Part shown: piece after piece, positions 1 to 11,990 of the stretch
Position numbering within the stretch: the stretch's first letter is position 1
Layout of the letters: the number at the start of each line of letters is the position of its first letter
Assembly: GCF_036898095.1 (NCBI RefSeq)
Contig: NC_090759.1
Span: 17,550,658-17,614,657 of the forward strand
DNA length: 64,000 nucleotides
Direction: 5' to 3'
Source: Palaemon carinicauda
Lineage: Eukaryota; Arthropoda; Malacostraca; Decapoda; Palaemonidae
Position numbers and translations under genes: made by a program
The notes under the pieces: generated by a model
The model's database searches: none
The model's input: the letters and a program-made list of their open reading frames with translations, nothing else
What the model was told of the DNA's origin: nothing

Positions 1-74
1 CGTGAGAAAAACCTGTTTTTTTTTGACGCTCGGGGTCGCGAACGACCCACCGTACCTATCCAGGGTTAATTGCG

Positions 75-608
75 ATGGCTTCCGGTGCTCGGGTTAGTGA
101 CATTGTGATGCTTTCCAGAGATGATGACCACATTGCATTTGTGGGTAATGGTGAGGTTAATTTAAACCCTGATTCAACTTTCTTGCTAAGAATGCACTTC
201 CCTTTAAACGTTGGGGTCTATGGAAAAAAAAGCCCCCCCTACTAGGTGATCCTTCCCTGTGGCCAGTGCACTGTTCAAAGGTGTATTTACTAAGAACAGT
301 GCAGTTTAAGGGTGGTCATTTGTTTCAAACAGATACAGTGCAGTCTGATTTGTCACAAACAGTTAAGAGCTAAAATTGCTTACTTTATACGAAGAGCGGA
401 CCCGGTTAGTACGACATCGAGTCTCGTCCCTAGGGACATGGCTTCCTCCTTGATGTTTTTCCAGTATAAGTCCTTTGAGGGACTGCAGGCATATACTAGT
501 TGGAAGTCCACTTGGGTTTTCTTCGGGAGTTACCTGAAACAATTGGAGGAGATATGTCATTTTGTGGTGGCTGCGGGAAGTATTATCAAACCCGCTGCAA
601 CGACGTAG
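75..608 (+). pseudogene. Tyrosine recombinase remnant of DIRS-like family C
   Basis: Two open blocks on the plus strand separated by frameshifts. The first (75-245, 56 residues) contains SGARVSDIVMLSRD, which aligns with the catalytic-Arg box of DIRS recombinases (A(S/T)AKRVSELHALS). A frameshift lies in the A8/C7 runs near 223-239. The second (312-608) contains QLRAKIAYFIRRADP and MASSLMFFQYKSFEGLQAY, then a W and SYLKQL in the positions of box II and the nucleophile tyrosine. The His-x-x-Arg box is damaged (VPRD where HDVR is expected). The enzyme would integrate circular retrotransposon cDNA. The reading is by motif comparison with the two better preserved recombinases in this window. Confidence 0.6.
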
Positions 609-1442
609 CCCACAATGCGTCCTAGGGCACTCCCTCAGCTTGTTATTAACAATAAATAAACATTTGGTTTTTTCTTCAAGGATAAAAGGGAAAAGTGCAT
701 TTCATCATTTCTCTTTTCAGGTTCACATGTGTCTTTCTGACACTATGTGTTCCTTTAGTGCTACAGCCTCTCTAAATGGTAGTTGATCTATATCTCATTT
801 GGTTCAGGTGATTACCCCCCTTTTTTGTACAGGCATGATCATGTGTCTATTGATCAGGTTTATCTTGTCATAAGTTCCCTATGGTTCCTTATGTCATGTA
901 TTTGTCCCCTAATGTTACCTTATGTCTGGGTATGGACGGGATGTATTTACTTTGTACAAAAATTTTCCATATGAGGTTAATGATGGTTGCGTGGTAACCT
1001 TGGCACTGATTCTTGTGAGTAAAAGGCTGTGAATTGTTACATTACTGTAGCGGCATTAACTTTAGTGTGCCTTCTCATTATTATCCTTCCTGAACATAAT
1101 TGGATTTAGTCTCCTGGCAGGTTTTGGTTCCATACGCCTCACCTATAACGCCTCCTTTAGTTTCGGGTTCTTTAAGGTTCCCGACACTAGACTCGGGTGA
1201 ATTTCCAATCGCGGAGGGCGGTCCTTTGGTCCTTATTGCCTCCCTGTCGGACCATCATGCTTGTCAATACTGCCCCCGAACCGTTCAGGGATACATAGTT
1301 GAGAGTGATACCTATGCCTTGACGGAGTAATCCTGTAAGTGCATTTCGGTATTGGGACCTCTCTCTTTGAGGCTTCCTACCGAGGCTTAGGTAATTCTCT
1401 GGTACACTTCCATCAGGACGACGTGGCTCGAGCCCAAAAAAC
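609..1442 (+). mobile_element. 3' flank of DIRS-like family C element
   Basis: No recognised gene in this stretch. It lies between the recombinase remnant and the terminal inverted motif (about 1407-1437) that is repeated in inverse form at 3821-3850. An open frame at 1100-1330 (76 codons, starting MDLVSWQVLVPY) is not recognised and may be chance. Confidence 0.35.
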
Positions 1443-1462
1443 GGATTTTGACGTAGGAAAAA
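1443..1462 (+). repeat. Left stem of family C terminal hairpin
   Basis: GGATTTTGACGTAGGAAAAA. Its perfect 20 bp reverse complement is at 4220-4239. Between the two stems lie the inserted family A element and the loop of family C. Confidence 0.7.
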
Positions 1463-1463
1463 T

Positions 1464-1768
1464 GACAAATTCGTAGATAATTTGTATTTTTCCTAATTAT
1501 ACAAACCATAGCTATTCAAAGTGGGTAATTACTTTCGCGTAGCTGAAAGGATGAGCCATAAAATTTTAACGAGGGATTATTACCCCACCGCTAGTTAGCG
1601 GGGGGATAGGGAGGGTAGCTAGCTACCCTCCCCCCTCACACACCTGTGTTGTAGCTCCACTTTTGCTTAGAGGTAGGACTTCATGGGGGACAGGGCTGGC
1701 GGGCAAGTTTGATTAAATAGCTAAGGTTTGTATAGTTAGGAAGAATACGAATCATCTACGAATTTGTC
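1464..1768. repeat. Terminal hairpin of DIRS element A1
   Basis: Bases 1464-1518 (GACAAATTCGTAGATAATTT...) pair with 1714-1768, giving an imperfect stem of about 55 bp around a loop of about 195 bp. The loop contains the inverted copy of the 5' terminal repeat (for example GCTAGTTAGCGG at about 1592). Confidence 0.75.
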
Positions 1769-2119
1769 ATTTGTTCCGTAACTGGAATACAAAGCACGCT
1801 ATTTAAAGTGGGTGACTTAACCCTTAAGAAGGGTTGAACAAGTCCCAGCCATACTAGCTTTTGGCTTTGCACGTGGACTCATTATCTGAGTGTGTCAGCA
1901 CTCAACAATAAAGTCCCTGCACCTCGCTCGCACCTTGCTATGCAAGGGCTGCGGCCTACGTAAGATGTGTGTGAAGGAATATGTGTGACTCGTCCTAGGA
2001 AGTTGACCTGAAGTTCTTTAGATGGAAACTTAAGGCTAGGACTCTCACAATACCACCTCGTCAGGGTATGGGGGCGCACACTATATTAACTTAATATTAA
2101 GAACACAAGGGAATATGGT

Positions 2120-2779
2120 TTACCTGCAGTGGTTTGAGGTCAGCTGTGCAGAGAACCCAGGATGCTGCTTTCCCCGAGAGAGGGGAGGATGAAGAAAAGA
2201 ATAAGGGCCAGGAGAGCGCTGACGAGCAGGAGACCGAGGGTGTCCATGGCGTGTATCAGGACGAGGGCACGCAGAGGTCCGTGGGCGAGCAGGAGATCGT
2301 GGGCGCGTAGTCTCTGGAACTGCAGGACGAACAGGAGATCGTGGGCGTGCAGGAGGGCGCTGGCGAGATGAAGCAGCAACCGGTGAGCGCTTGCGAGCAG
2401 GCAAACGTTGGCGCACAGGGGAAACCTGGCGCTTAAGGGACTTGCACACAATGTGTGAAAGCCCATTTTGCCCCGAAGGGACTGGTGCCCGTTGGAAACC
2501 GCGATGAGTGGGCGCCCACAGCGCATCAGCAGCCAGGAAAGGTGAACGCAGGTCAGCAGGATTGGCAGGCGTAGGAGATCGCGAACGATCTGCGGAGAGG
2601 TCCAGGTCCAAGGAAGTAGCAGGAACAGTACCTGAAGGATGAGGTTCCTCTGCGGGGGACTGCGAGGATGAAGATCCGAAGAGGCGCCTCCTAACATCCT
2701 TGTGAGGAGAAGGAAGACCTCGGCGACGAAGAGGAAGGCGAGCCTTACGTCGGATGCGTCCTCTGGGACCAGCAGACAA
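2120..2779 (-). pseudogene. Gag RS/RP-repeat segment of DIRS element A1
   Basis: This frame reads MSAGPRGRIRRKARLPLRRR, then repeats of a hexapeptide close to (S/A)PARPR/RSPARQ. It corresponds to 23630-24500 in copy A2. The repeat-rich part is followed on the minus strand by non-gag terminal sequence at the deletion junction near 2210, so the last residues are a fusion to untranslated sequence. Confidence 0.55.
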
Positions 2780-2811
2780 ACCATCGGCAGTCCTCCGAAG
2801 AGGAGTCTCTG

Positions 2812-3615
2812 TCAGTGAACTCCCCCGGGGGGGGGGGGGGGGAGAGAATCACCTGCCGGAGAGACCGTTGGACTTAGATCCTCCCTCGAAGGATGTTTGG
2901 AGGGGGGAGCTAAGCCTTCAGCTACTACAGGAGCAGGGGTTTGAACACTCTCATTGGAAGTGTCTGCCACAACAGCCTCGACAATAGACAGAGGGTCAAC
3001 CTCTGCTACCGCCGGTGACTGCTCAACAGCTGCTCCCAACTTGATCATGTCAAACAGGGCTTCCTTGGAGGGCAAACCCTGAAGCCCCAAGGAAGCCCAA
3101 AGCTGCAAAAGATCATCATTAACAGGAGAAATAATTAAGTCCTCTCCCGGGGGAGGAGGAGGAGCTGCCTCGCTATGGGAGGCAACTCCCTCTCCCAAAC
3201 CCCGAGATCGGTCAACAACATTACGGCCTACGCTACCACTCGACGGCCTCTCACGAGAAGCCGACCGAGTGGGAGTTTCGGAGGAGGTTTGGGCTACGGA
3301 AGAAGAGTCCTTAGGATTTTCCTTCTTCAAAACAACCTTTGAAGGAGAAATATCCCGTCTGGACTTTTTCTTCCGGCGCCGAGAAAACCTCTCCCACTGG
3401 GAAGTAGGCCACTCCCTACATTCCATACAAACATTATCACTTTCACACCGCTGACCCCTACAATAAGGGTATAAGGTGTGAGGATCCGTCTTGATGGAAG
3501 ACATGAAGGTCCCAGGGGACTTCCGCATTGTAGAGGCCAACTTCACAACACTGAGAAAAAGAAAGAAAAAGCAATGATCAATGGCTGTCAAAAAGGCGAG
3601 GGTGAAGGCGGACAC
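2812..3615 (-). pseudogene. Gag N-terminal half of DIRS element A1
   Basis: Open for 267 codons; the likely Gag start is a Met about 30 codons in (MRKSPGTFM). It contains a cysteine cluster (CRGQRC....C.EC followed by EWPTSQWERFSRRRKKKSRRD), probably a zinc-binding and basic nucleic-acid-binding module, then a Ser/Pro/acid-rich linker. A matching block at 24932-25318 in copy A2 supports the assignment. The frame breaks near the G17 run at about 2825. Confidence 0.65.
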
Positions 3616-3812
3616 GTCCGATCACCACCCGAGCCAAAGTAAAAGTGGAGCTACAACACAGGTGTGTGAGGGGGGAGGGTAGCTCCCTACCCCCGGCTAA
3701 CTAGCGGTGGGGTAATAATCCCTCGTTAAAATTTTATGGCTTGTCCTTTCAGCTACGCGAAAGTAATTACCCACTTTAAATAGCGTGGTTTGTATTCCAG
3801 TTACAGAACAAA

Positions 3813-4239
3813 TCTATTTTTGGATGAGATAGCCATGTCGGCCTGATGGCCCACCAGTTGTATTGTCCCTCCCCAATATCTCGTCGGAGGCCTCTTCTCA
3901 CAGCAGTTACGCTATGTGGAATGAGTTTATCAGAGACGAACAGTACTATGAAGGGAGAGGATATGTAACAGCTCCTCACCTACCCTCCTCCTTAGATTCC
4001 TAGACTGGGTTAAGTCTGTTTGGGGTGCAGATATCTATGGTTATCTACGGATACGTCCCTGATTATACACGATATCTTGGGATAGTCGTTCCGGGGATCA
4101 GAATGCCCTGATTCCTTACGGTAATTCTTTAGTAATATCACTCACAGATATATTATACAGTAGGAAGCTGCTGAAAGGAAGTTCCATCAGGACAACATGG
4201 CTATCTAACCCAAAAATTGTTTTTCCTACGTCAAAATCC
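3813..4239 (+). repeat. Loop and right stem of family C terminal hairpin
   Basis: Begins with an inverted copy (about 3821-3850, GCCATGTCGGCCTGATGG) of the motif at about 1407-1425 and ends with another imperfect copy in the original direction (about 4170-4215), then the stem complement at 4220-4239. This is the same 3'-end layout seen in families A and B. No coding potential was seen. Confidence 0.6.
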
Positions 4240-4877
4240 ATTGTAATTAATTATATACAAGATACTCATAGGCTTATAATAAATTGTGTAAAAGGATACT
4301 AACAAAGTCAAAACCTTGTATACTATACCTAAGTATAAGAGAACAACTATAGGCTAAATACTTCTAAAAATTATTCACAACTTAAGCTAGAAAACAAACT
4401 ATATGAAACATACAAGTTAAAACTCTTATCAAGGATAAGAGTAAAGTAAATGAGAAGGTAACAGCTGGGCAATTTATAAAGAGCTAGAGACAGGACCAGG
4501 TGGAGGCAATTGACAGCCCACGTCAAAGTCATGACACCTAGATTGATAAAGATAGAAAATATAAGGATGACAAAATACTTAAATCTAAACACTTCCTATA
4601 CAGCCATGAAACCAGAACTATAATGGCGTCATATACCAGTAATCATACACAACTCTAAGCAATGTTTGCTTAAAACTAAACCAAAAAAGGGTCGGTCCAT
4701 TCCTTCAGGCTGAGCTGATAATTTATTTCAAAAGAAAAAAAAGTAAGTGAAGTGGTGACAAAATAATTCAACCTAGACAATTCCCATTGTAGTGTGAAAG
4801 CTGGGACTTAGGCATCATAGACCATGATAGCAATATCAAAAGAAACACCTGAAAGCAAAGTAATTGACTATTCTATA
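4240..4877. other. No recognised feature
   Basis: AT-rich sequence. One open frame on the minus strand (4371-4592) is hydrophobic and unconvincing. Probably intron of the host gene. Confidence 0.5.
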
Positions 4878-6620
4878 TATTTACCAAGGCACTTCCCCCA
4901 AATTTGCAGGGTAGCCAACATCAAAAGGGGACTTTTCCTCTCTCTGCTCCTCCGAGCATGACGAGGGGTTCAGCCAAATTTGGTTCGTACTGCTAGGATG
5001 CCACAGCCCACCCTCCCCCGTTATTCACCACAAATGAAATTTCATATGCTGTATCCCCTACCGCTGCTACCTCCGTGGTTACCAAGGCAACAGGAGGAAG
5101 CAGCAAAGCCTACTGTAACTGCGTCACAATCGCTTGCCATTCATTCCTATTTGCAGCATGCTCCCTTACCTCATTTACATCTATCCTCCTATTACCTAGA
5201 GCTTTCTTCACTCCCTCCATCCACCCGAATCTTGGCCTTCCTCCCGTACTTCTCCCATCGACTCTTGCAGTCATCACTTTCTTCAGCAGACAGCCACTTT
5301 CCATTCTCTCTACATGGCCAAACTGCCTCAATACATTCATATCCACTCTAGCTGCTAAATTATTTCTTATGCCCATTCTCACCCACACTACTTCATTCAT
5401 AACCCTATCTAATCTAGATACACCAGCTATACTCCAAAGACATTTCATCTCGAACACATTCAGTTTCTATCTCTGTCACTTTCATTCCCCACAACTCCGA
5501 TCCAAACATCACAGTTGGTACAATCTCTCTCATTCAAAACTCTCTTTACATTTATTCCTAACCCTCTATTCTTTGCCAATCCCTTCACTACCCCCCAACA
5601 CTTTACATCCCTCATTCACTCACTTACGTACATCTGCTTCCACTCCACTTATTGCTGCAACAACTTAAACTGATCTACTTCAAGTAACTCTCCACTCAAC
5701 ATGACATTCAACCTAGCACCACCCTCCCTTATCGTGTATCTCAAAACCTTACTCTTTCCCACATTAACTTTCAATTTCTCACATACCCTTCCAAACTCTG
5801 TCACTAATCGACCAATCTTCTCCTTCGAGTCTGCAAACAGTACAGTATCCTGCACAAACAACTGATTTACCTCCCACTCATGATAACTCTCGTCTATCAG
5901 TTTCAATCCTCGCCCAAGTACTTGAGCATTCATCTCTCTTACCACTCTATCCACAAACAAATTTAACAACCATGGTGACATCTCACACAACTGTCTAAGC
6001 CTCACTCTTACTGGAAACCACTCACTCACTTCATTTCCTATCCTAACACATGCTTTACTACCTTTGTAGAAACTTTTCACTGCTTGCAACAACCTTCCAC
6101 TAATTCCATATAACCTCATCAAATTCCACATCACTTCCCTATCAACTCTATCATACGCTTTTCACAGATCCATAAACGAAACATACACCTCCTTGCCTTT
6201 TGCTATATATTTCTTGCATATTTGCCTAACTGTATAAATTTCATTCATACATCCCCTACCTCTTCTTAAACCACCCTGTACTTCTAAGATTGCATTCTCT
6301 GTTTTATCCTTAATCCTATTAATCAGTACTCTACCATACACGTTTCCAACCACACTCAACAAACTAATAACCCTTGAATTATAACACTCATCCACATCTC
6401 CGTTACCCTCATAAAATGGTATAATACATGCACACACCCAGTCCACTGGTAACATTGACAACATAAAACATATATTAAACAATCTCACCAACCATTCAAG
6501 TACAGTCACACCCCATTTCTTTAACATCTCAGTCATCACACCATCCAAACCAGGTACTTTTCCTAATATCGTTTCATCTAGTGCACTCTTCACTTTCTCT
6601 CTTGTAATCTCCACAATGTT
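4878..6620 (-). mobile_element. LINE copy a (RTE-like, 5' truncated, broken ORF)
   Basis: Three successive minus-strand blocks (6162-6689, 5649-6134, 5110-5457) encode a non-LTR reverse transcriptase. In order: KVPGLDGVMTEMLKKWGV and WVCACIIPFYEGNGD, then the segment VRVRLRQLCEMSPWLLNLFVD; the YxDD region has decayed to LFVQDTVLFADS. The C-terminal part is WVRMGIRNNLAARVDMNVLR...GRPRFGWMEGVKKALG. Untranslated sequence continues to the 3' end at about 4878 (GCCTTGGTAAATATATAG). No endonuclease is present; the element is 5' truncated near 6620. Copies b and c share its sequence. Confidence 0.75.
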
Positions 6621-6689
6621 AACACTATCATTAAAAATAGTGAATAACAAAATCAGAACTTTATTAACTATAATCAACTTTAAAGCCAA

Positions 6690-7547
6690 TGCAGAGACTC
6701 AAATAAGAGCACTTACAAAAGCTGTATCCTATTCTTGAGTGACAATTATAAGAAAAATGGTAGTTTGGAGAAAAAAAAAAATCCCCAGAAAGAATTGTCT
6801 CCAGTAGTTTTAGTATTGGTTTCAGTGATGATAGGTCTTCTGTTAGACTATTTTAGCAATAGAGATGCAGTGATGAGTTGTATAAAGCCTGAACCCTTAG
6901 GTCTCCCTTATACTACCCAAGTCTCTGGATTGCATGTTAATATGCTGTACTGGACCTAAGCAAGGTAGGCAATATTTAATTGGTATTTCATGTCATACAG
7001 GATTCCCTGTTTTAGAATCCTAATCAAAATAAAACTTTTAAAAATACCACCTGAAAATAATATTGCTCACCAGTTGCAAATAAAAAGTAAATAAATACTG
7101 TCTGAGTTCACAGACAACGGAAGTGAAGAAGTTTTTGTATACAGTATATGGATCTGTGTGATCTTGATGTGATAATGATTCTACATTGTCAACAATATGA
7201 TGGTGTATTAACAAAATTTTAAAATCTGATGATAAAAGATATATCAGTGAGTGGTAAAATTGATATAAAACGCATAAAACTTCATAAAAACAAGTTACAA
7301 AGAATGTACTTAAATGCTAATATCCCACAGCATTATCTTATCTAATACGCAAAAAATGGTATAAAATATAACACACAATTTTAATAAACCAGGGCCAAGC
7401 TTTTAGGGCTTATATTTCAACTGTCTTACCTATAGGTTATAACTGATCTAATGTTGAACTTGTAAATTCCAGAATACAATAAATCATGTTACCTGCAAAG
7501 AAATAAACATGGCCTGACAAGAAACTGGGAAACAAATGGTACATATA
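6690..7547. other. No recognised feature (probable intron)
   Basis: AT-rich. An open frame at 6735-6959 on the plus strand has no recognisable motif and follows a poly-A run, so it is not called. Confidence 0.45.
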
Positions 7548-7553
7548 ACTTAC

Positions 7554-7710
7554 CTTAGTGAGATCTTCAGAAATGTTGTGATAAATGCTGTCCCGACTAT
7601 ATCACAAAGCAGGTTCCTTCTAAGAGCACCTGATTGGGCTATTTCTTTCTGTATGGTGTGCATTTCCCTTTCTCTTGAGCCTTCCTCATTCATGATTGCG
7701 TGAAATGCAA
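7554..7710 (-). CDS. Possible host gene exon D (alternative or 3' exon)
   Basis: 157 nt bounded by ATATTCAG (acceptor, 7711-7713) and AAG|GTAAGT (donor, 7548-7553). One frame is open throughout: two bases, 51 codons, two bases. The peptide runs from AFHAIMNEEGSRERE through a charged helix to a hydrophobic end (VGTAFITTFLKISL). I do not recognise the sequence. Its phase fits the alternative donor of exon C at 27682 (one leftover T plus TT makes Phe), giving an isoform without the terminal cysteine. With the main TAG-ending form it would be untranslated or part of another gene. No following exon was found. Confidence 0.45.
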
Positions 7711-8599
7711 CTGAATATAATAGTGGTAGTTTTAAATAAAATTTTACATAATACTAAAGGACTTTATTTTTTTAACTAATTATACATATAAAGCATAAAT
7801 ATCACAAAAAATTTTTCTGCACATTAATATAAGCCAAACATCAACTCTACCTATAAAGAAAGCAGATGCTACAAGCCCAAAAAACACCATAAGGAAAGAA
7901 GACGTGTAGAAAGTGAATATCACAAATTTGTAATATAACAAACTTGGAAGTAATTTGTATTTTTCCTAGTATACAAACCTGGAGCTATTTATAGGGGTAT
8001 ACTTTCGGCGTAGCTGAAAGACGAGCCATGATAATTTTAGTGACGGATACCTACCCCATACGCTAGTTATCAGGTGGGGGAGGGGTAGACTGGCGCCCCA
8101 GTTCAGGATTACTCGGGGGACAGGGTGGCGGGCCAATTTGTATAAATAGCGCCAGGTTTTGTATACTAGGAAAAATATAAATTACTTACAAATTTGTTAT
8201 CAGTTTCGGTGTAAATACAAACCCTCCGTTATTTATAGGGGTTACTTACTCTTAGGAGGGATGAAGTTCTGCCTTGGTCAGGACCCGAGGTCTCTCTATT
8301 TCGATCTGCGATCGATAGTAGAAGGAACCCTACCCTCGCTAAAATCAAGTGCAGATATGAGGTAAAGCACTGATAGCGACCTGTAGAACCTTGTGTGTGA
8401 GTGGAACTAACAGTGTGGCTTGTCTTTAACATAGGAACTCAGAGTACAAAACCTATTGTTCTTAAGACTTACCTAATACCCTCCCTCAAAAAGGTATTGG
8501 GGATGTAACAAGGTATTATTCTATACTTAGGAGGCACAAAGTAAATGAGTCTTACCTGCAGCAAGGGGAGGTGAGCTATGCTGAGGTTTGCAGAGCTGT

Positions 8600-9400
8600 T
8601 TTCCCCAGAGGAGAGAAGATGAAAGGAGCCAGTCATATTTACTCATTCACCCCAGACTAACCCGGGTAGCCTCAGCTGTCAAACCCTCTGTTACTTGTCC
8701 ATCAAGGAGCCTGAGGTGTTTAGACCATTTGCTGTGCGACCACCACAGGACTGATGGAAAAGGTCTCAATGTTCCTGTGGTTACGTCTTTGCAGGTAGTG
8801 GGCCGTGAAGCTCGATTGACGCTTCCACATGACCACTTACATGTCTTACAGTATCTGCGCCAAAGAGTAGTTTCTTGAATGCCAGGGACGTAGCAATGCC
8901 ACACACGTTACGAGCTTTGGGTCTTAGGATGGAAGAGGGTCTAGATTGAGAGCAACCTCAATAGCCTTCCAATCCCAGAGGGGAAGGAAATCCTTGTAAT
9001 CCTCCTCTTGACCTTCCCCGTGCTGGTCAACAGTAGGCTAGCTGGTGTCATTCTTTCAAGGTAACACCACATTCTACTCACTGGGTAAAAACCCAGTTGA
9101 AAGGGTCTTCGGTTACCGAACGAAGACTCTCTATCCGGAATAGGCTGCACCTAAGGTACAGAACACTCGGATTTTGAGTCTTGGCAATCAACTCAGCGAC
9201 CCTGCTGAGGATTACTTCTCCCTGTCTCCTAGAGTAGGAGACATCAGAAGATGGATCATACAACACACTAACACTCTTGGTCAACGCCCAAGTGAGAAGA
9301 AAGGGCCATCTTTCATGTAAGGAAGCAATCTGCTGCCTGACATAAAGGTTCGTAGAGAGGGGCCTTCAGGGACTGAAGGACCCGAACCATGTTCCCAAGA
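8600..9400 (-). pseudogene. Tyrosine recombinase remnant of element A5
   Basis: Aligned by position and DNA similarity to 18840-19600 in copy A2. For example, CTTGTCCATCAAGGAGCCTG near 8696 equals CTTGTCCATTAAGGAGCCTG near 18863. Short peptide stretches such as FKKLLFGADTVRHVSGHVEA survive in changing frames. Not functional. Confidence 0.6.
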
Positions 9401-9665
9401 GGAGTTTGAGATCCAACGGGGGACAAGTTATCTCAAACTTTGTATAAGTAAAGTCATCAAAGGGAGAGAATCCCCTTCCACGACATCAGTCACAAAGGAC
9501 CGAACACTTCGCCTGGAAGACCGACGCTGAAAAGTGTCTGACGTGCCTATAAATCTTTTCTGCAACTCATTACGAAAGGCCTCTCTGAGAGAGGTGGTGT
9601 AGGACCGACCCAGGCGTGAAGTCGAAGCAAAGCTATGGCTTTGGAAAGTGTTAGTAAGCGGCTGC

Positions 9666-10302
9666 TTAGGAGATCGTGTTGTGAAGGAAGATCCCTCGGA
9701 ACTCTGTTGGGAGCTGCAGAAGGTCCGGGAACCATTCTGCGTGATATAGCGAAGCTATTGGAGTCATTGATAAGATCTTGCTTATCCTGACTTGGCTGAG
9801 GACTTTCTCACCAGACCGAATAGGGGGGGTGAGGAAGTGTACACTTCTAAGCTGCCCCACCGATCTTGTAATACATCTTGTTCAAGGGCCTGGTGTTCCG
9901 GAACTGGGAAACGATCGAGGGGGAGCCTCAAGTTTAGGGCTGTTGCGAGTTTGACCACAGCCTGGGGACCTCATACAGTTAAGACTTTGTTGGATACAAG
10001 ATGATTCAAAGACACTAGGAGCCCACTATCTGAGTGGTCCTGTTCAGATCATCTTCAAGCACATTCCTGGTGACGCGAGCGGATGGGGGCACCTAGCTGT
10101 CCTCTGTCCATCTGAGGCTTCCTATTGCTAGACGGTTCTCTAAGAGAGGTGGATGCTGGTACCTTTCTGAATCAGTCCAACGGACAAAGATGGAATGGTG
10201 CGGTTTATGGCCCTTCCCCCTCTTTTGATGCATTAAAGAGAGCATCAGACCCAGAGGGGAGACGAGAAGATACGCCTCTTTGCAGAAGCTCTCGTCTGCC
10301 AC
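9666..10302 (-). pseudogene. RNase H and downstream RT-polyprotein remnant of element A5
   Basis: The minus-strand frame 9666-9860 (WGQLRSVHFLTPPIRSGEKV) and nearby frames match the segment after RNase H in DIRS polyproteins (W..LEVYAFPP...L..VL.K). Adjacent sequence up to about 10300 corresponds to the RNase H domain of copy A2 (20400-20750). Several frameshifts. Confidence 0.55.
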
Positions 10303-10330
10303 CCACCATCCACGGTTTGTTCAGCCGGGG

Positions 10331-10353
10331 TGTGTGTGTGTGTGTGTGTGTGT
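10331..10353 (+). repeat. (TG)n microsatellite
   Basis: About 11 TG units inside the decayed element A5. Confidence 0.95.
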
Positions 10354-11699
10354 TTGCATAGCAATAAACACATCTCAAGGTGATGTCGAGACGTGCAACT
10401 ATTTGCATGTTCTTGCAATGAAGGGGAGGAGCCTGTCCTCCCTCCAACTGGCACCAATCTAGTGGGGGTTGGCCGAATAAGACCGATATCAAATGGTAAA
10501 CCAGTTAATCAGTACAGCTTATGTTAAAACACCGAATCTCCATAGAGATCGCCTTCTGGAGAGGAGACCGAACGGTAATGACCGGACGGTCATTACCGAA
10601 CGCATCCAACCAACCCCAAGAAGAGATTGAGATGTATCTTCAATCTATTGTGGGATGGGTTATAAGCATAAGTCTACTACGGAATAATAACACCAAAATG
10701 TGAGCATGACAAGCATAGATGCGTAGCTTGACTTAAAAGACGTGTCAGGAACTCAGTTGGAGAACGTTGAAAATGTTTGTAACAGAGATTCCTCCATCTT
10801 AGGACGAAAACGTTCGTACTTCTCCGTCTCCAGTTGGTAAACTAGCAATTGTATTGAATGTTCCCTACTTGGGAACAGATATGCTTATGAGAAGTTTCCT
10901 GTCAGAGTCATTGTAGGAGACTAAGACTTCCGATTGGGAGAAAGGAAAAAGTGCCTATAAGAAGGCAGAACGTAAATACTGTATGTCTGGTTACAAGAAT
11001 GTGGCCAAGTAATGTACTGAATAATGTGGTTTCAGGCAGGGATATAATTATACAGCTTAATAGAATGCAGTTTTAATTGCAAGACGTATGTAGCCCTTAT
11101 TGGCAGAGATCTCACTTGCACGCATATGTACTTGACCATCTGCGCTAGCGCATGCGTAATCTCGGCTTTGAGGAAACGTTTGCAACGAATCCAGTTGCAG
11201 GAATAATGTATGTGCGACGAATCACAACATTATTACCCCAGGAATTTTTTATCGTTGACTAATAATTTTTTGAATGAGAGCGCTTGTGTTCTCAAACAAA
11301 AGATAGTTAAAGAAGCTATCACTTCTCCTTTGGTTTGCCCCTCCTCTTTATGGGAGGGACTAGCCAGCATTCATTCAGTTAAGGATGCCTGGTTCCCTGT
11401 GGGCGGGGTTTGGAACGTTCATAAACGTAATGAAAAGCTGCCCACACTGTTGCTATCGTTCTAAAATGTAAGCTAACACTGCTCCTTCAGGACTAATTGT
11501 TTGTGACAATAACCCTGTAAGGGTAGAATAAAAAGTCTCAGAAGCCAATCGTGTAAAACGGTAAGTCGTTGTACCCCTAGGGACAATGACGGGATGCGGC
11601 CGACTCAATCAAACGGGGGGAGGGGGGGGTTTGCCGCTTTGCTTAGGGGAATTAACACCATCTCTCGAGGACCAGGGTTGACTGTCAATTAAAAGGCCT

Positions 11700-11990
11700 A
11701 TGCTACTACTCGACGGTCTCTCGGAAGAGGTTGAACAAGCAGGAGCTTCAGAGGAAGGTCGGGAAGCAGAAGCAGCAGCCTCGGGTTTTTCCCCCTTCGA
11801 AGAAACCTTCGAAGGAGAGATATCCCACTTTGACTTCTTTTACAGCCGGCACCCAAACCTTTCCCCCTGGGAGGCAGACCACCCCCGACACACTACTTAT
11901 TTTCGGTATCAAATCGTTGACCTCTGCAGGCGGGATAAAGGGTGTGAAGATCGGTGTCCACAGCCAACATGAAGGTACCGGCCTTCAAGT
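11700..11990 (-). pseudogene. Gag N-terminal remnant of element A5
   Basis: The minus strand is homologous to the Gag N-terminal segments at 3290-3500 and 24990-25230 (for example TTCGAAGGAGAGATATCCCA at about 11808 against TTCGAAGGAGAAATATCCCG at about 25062). Plus-strand open frames here are shadows. Confidence 0.6.

Larger units (their letters stand above)
1464..3812 (-). mobile_element. DIRS family A, internal deletion derivative (A1)
   Basis: Both ends match the other family A copies. The left end is the hairpin (1464-1768) plus an inverted terminal copy (about 1771-1830); the right end is at about 3640-3812. From 1860 to about 2210 it follows the sequence found at 15300-15555 and 18690-18803 in the large copy. 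It then jumps directly to gag repeat sequence, so recombinase, RT, RNase H and the gag 3' half are missing. What remains, in minus-strand order, is the 5' terminal repeat, the gag N-terminal half and the 3' terminus. No target duplication is visible, as expected for recombinase-mediated insertion. Confidence 0.8.

Noticed and set aside
1..608. Endogenous viral protein
   Set aside because: Unfamiliar at first reading, but Arg, Trp and Tyr boxes and the nearby hairpin fit a DIRS-type recombinase better.
5075..5668. 197-codon plus-strand frame
   Set aside because: Antisense of LINE copy a; Ser/Thr/His-rich composition typical of a shadow.
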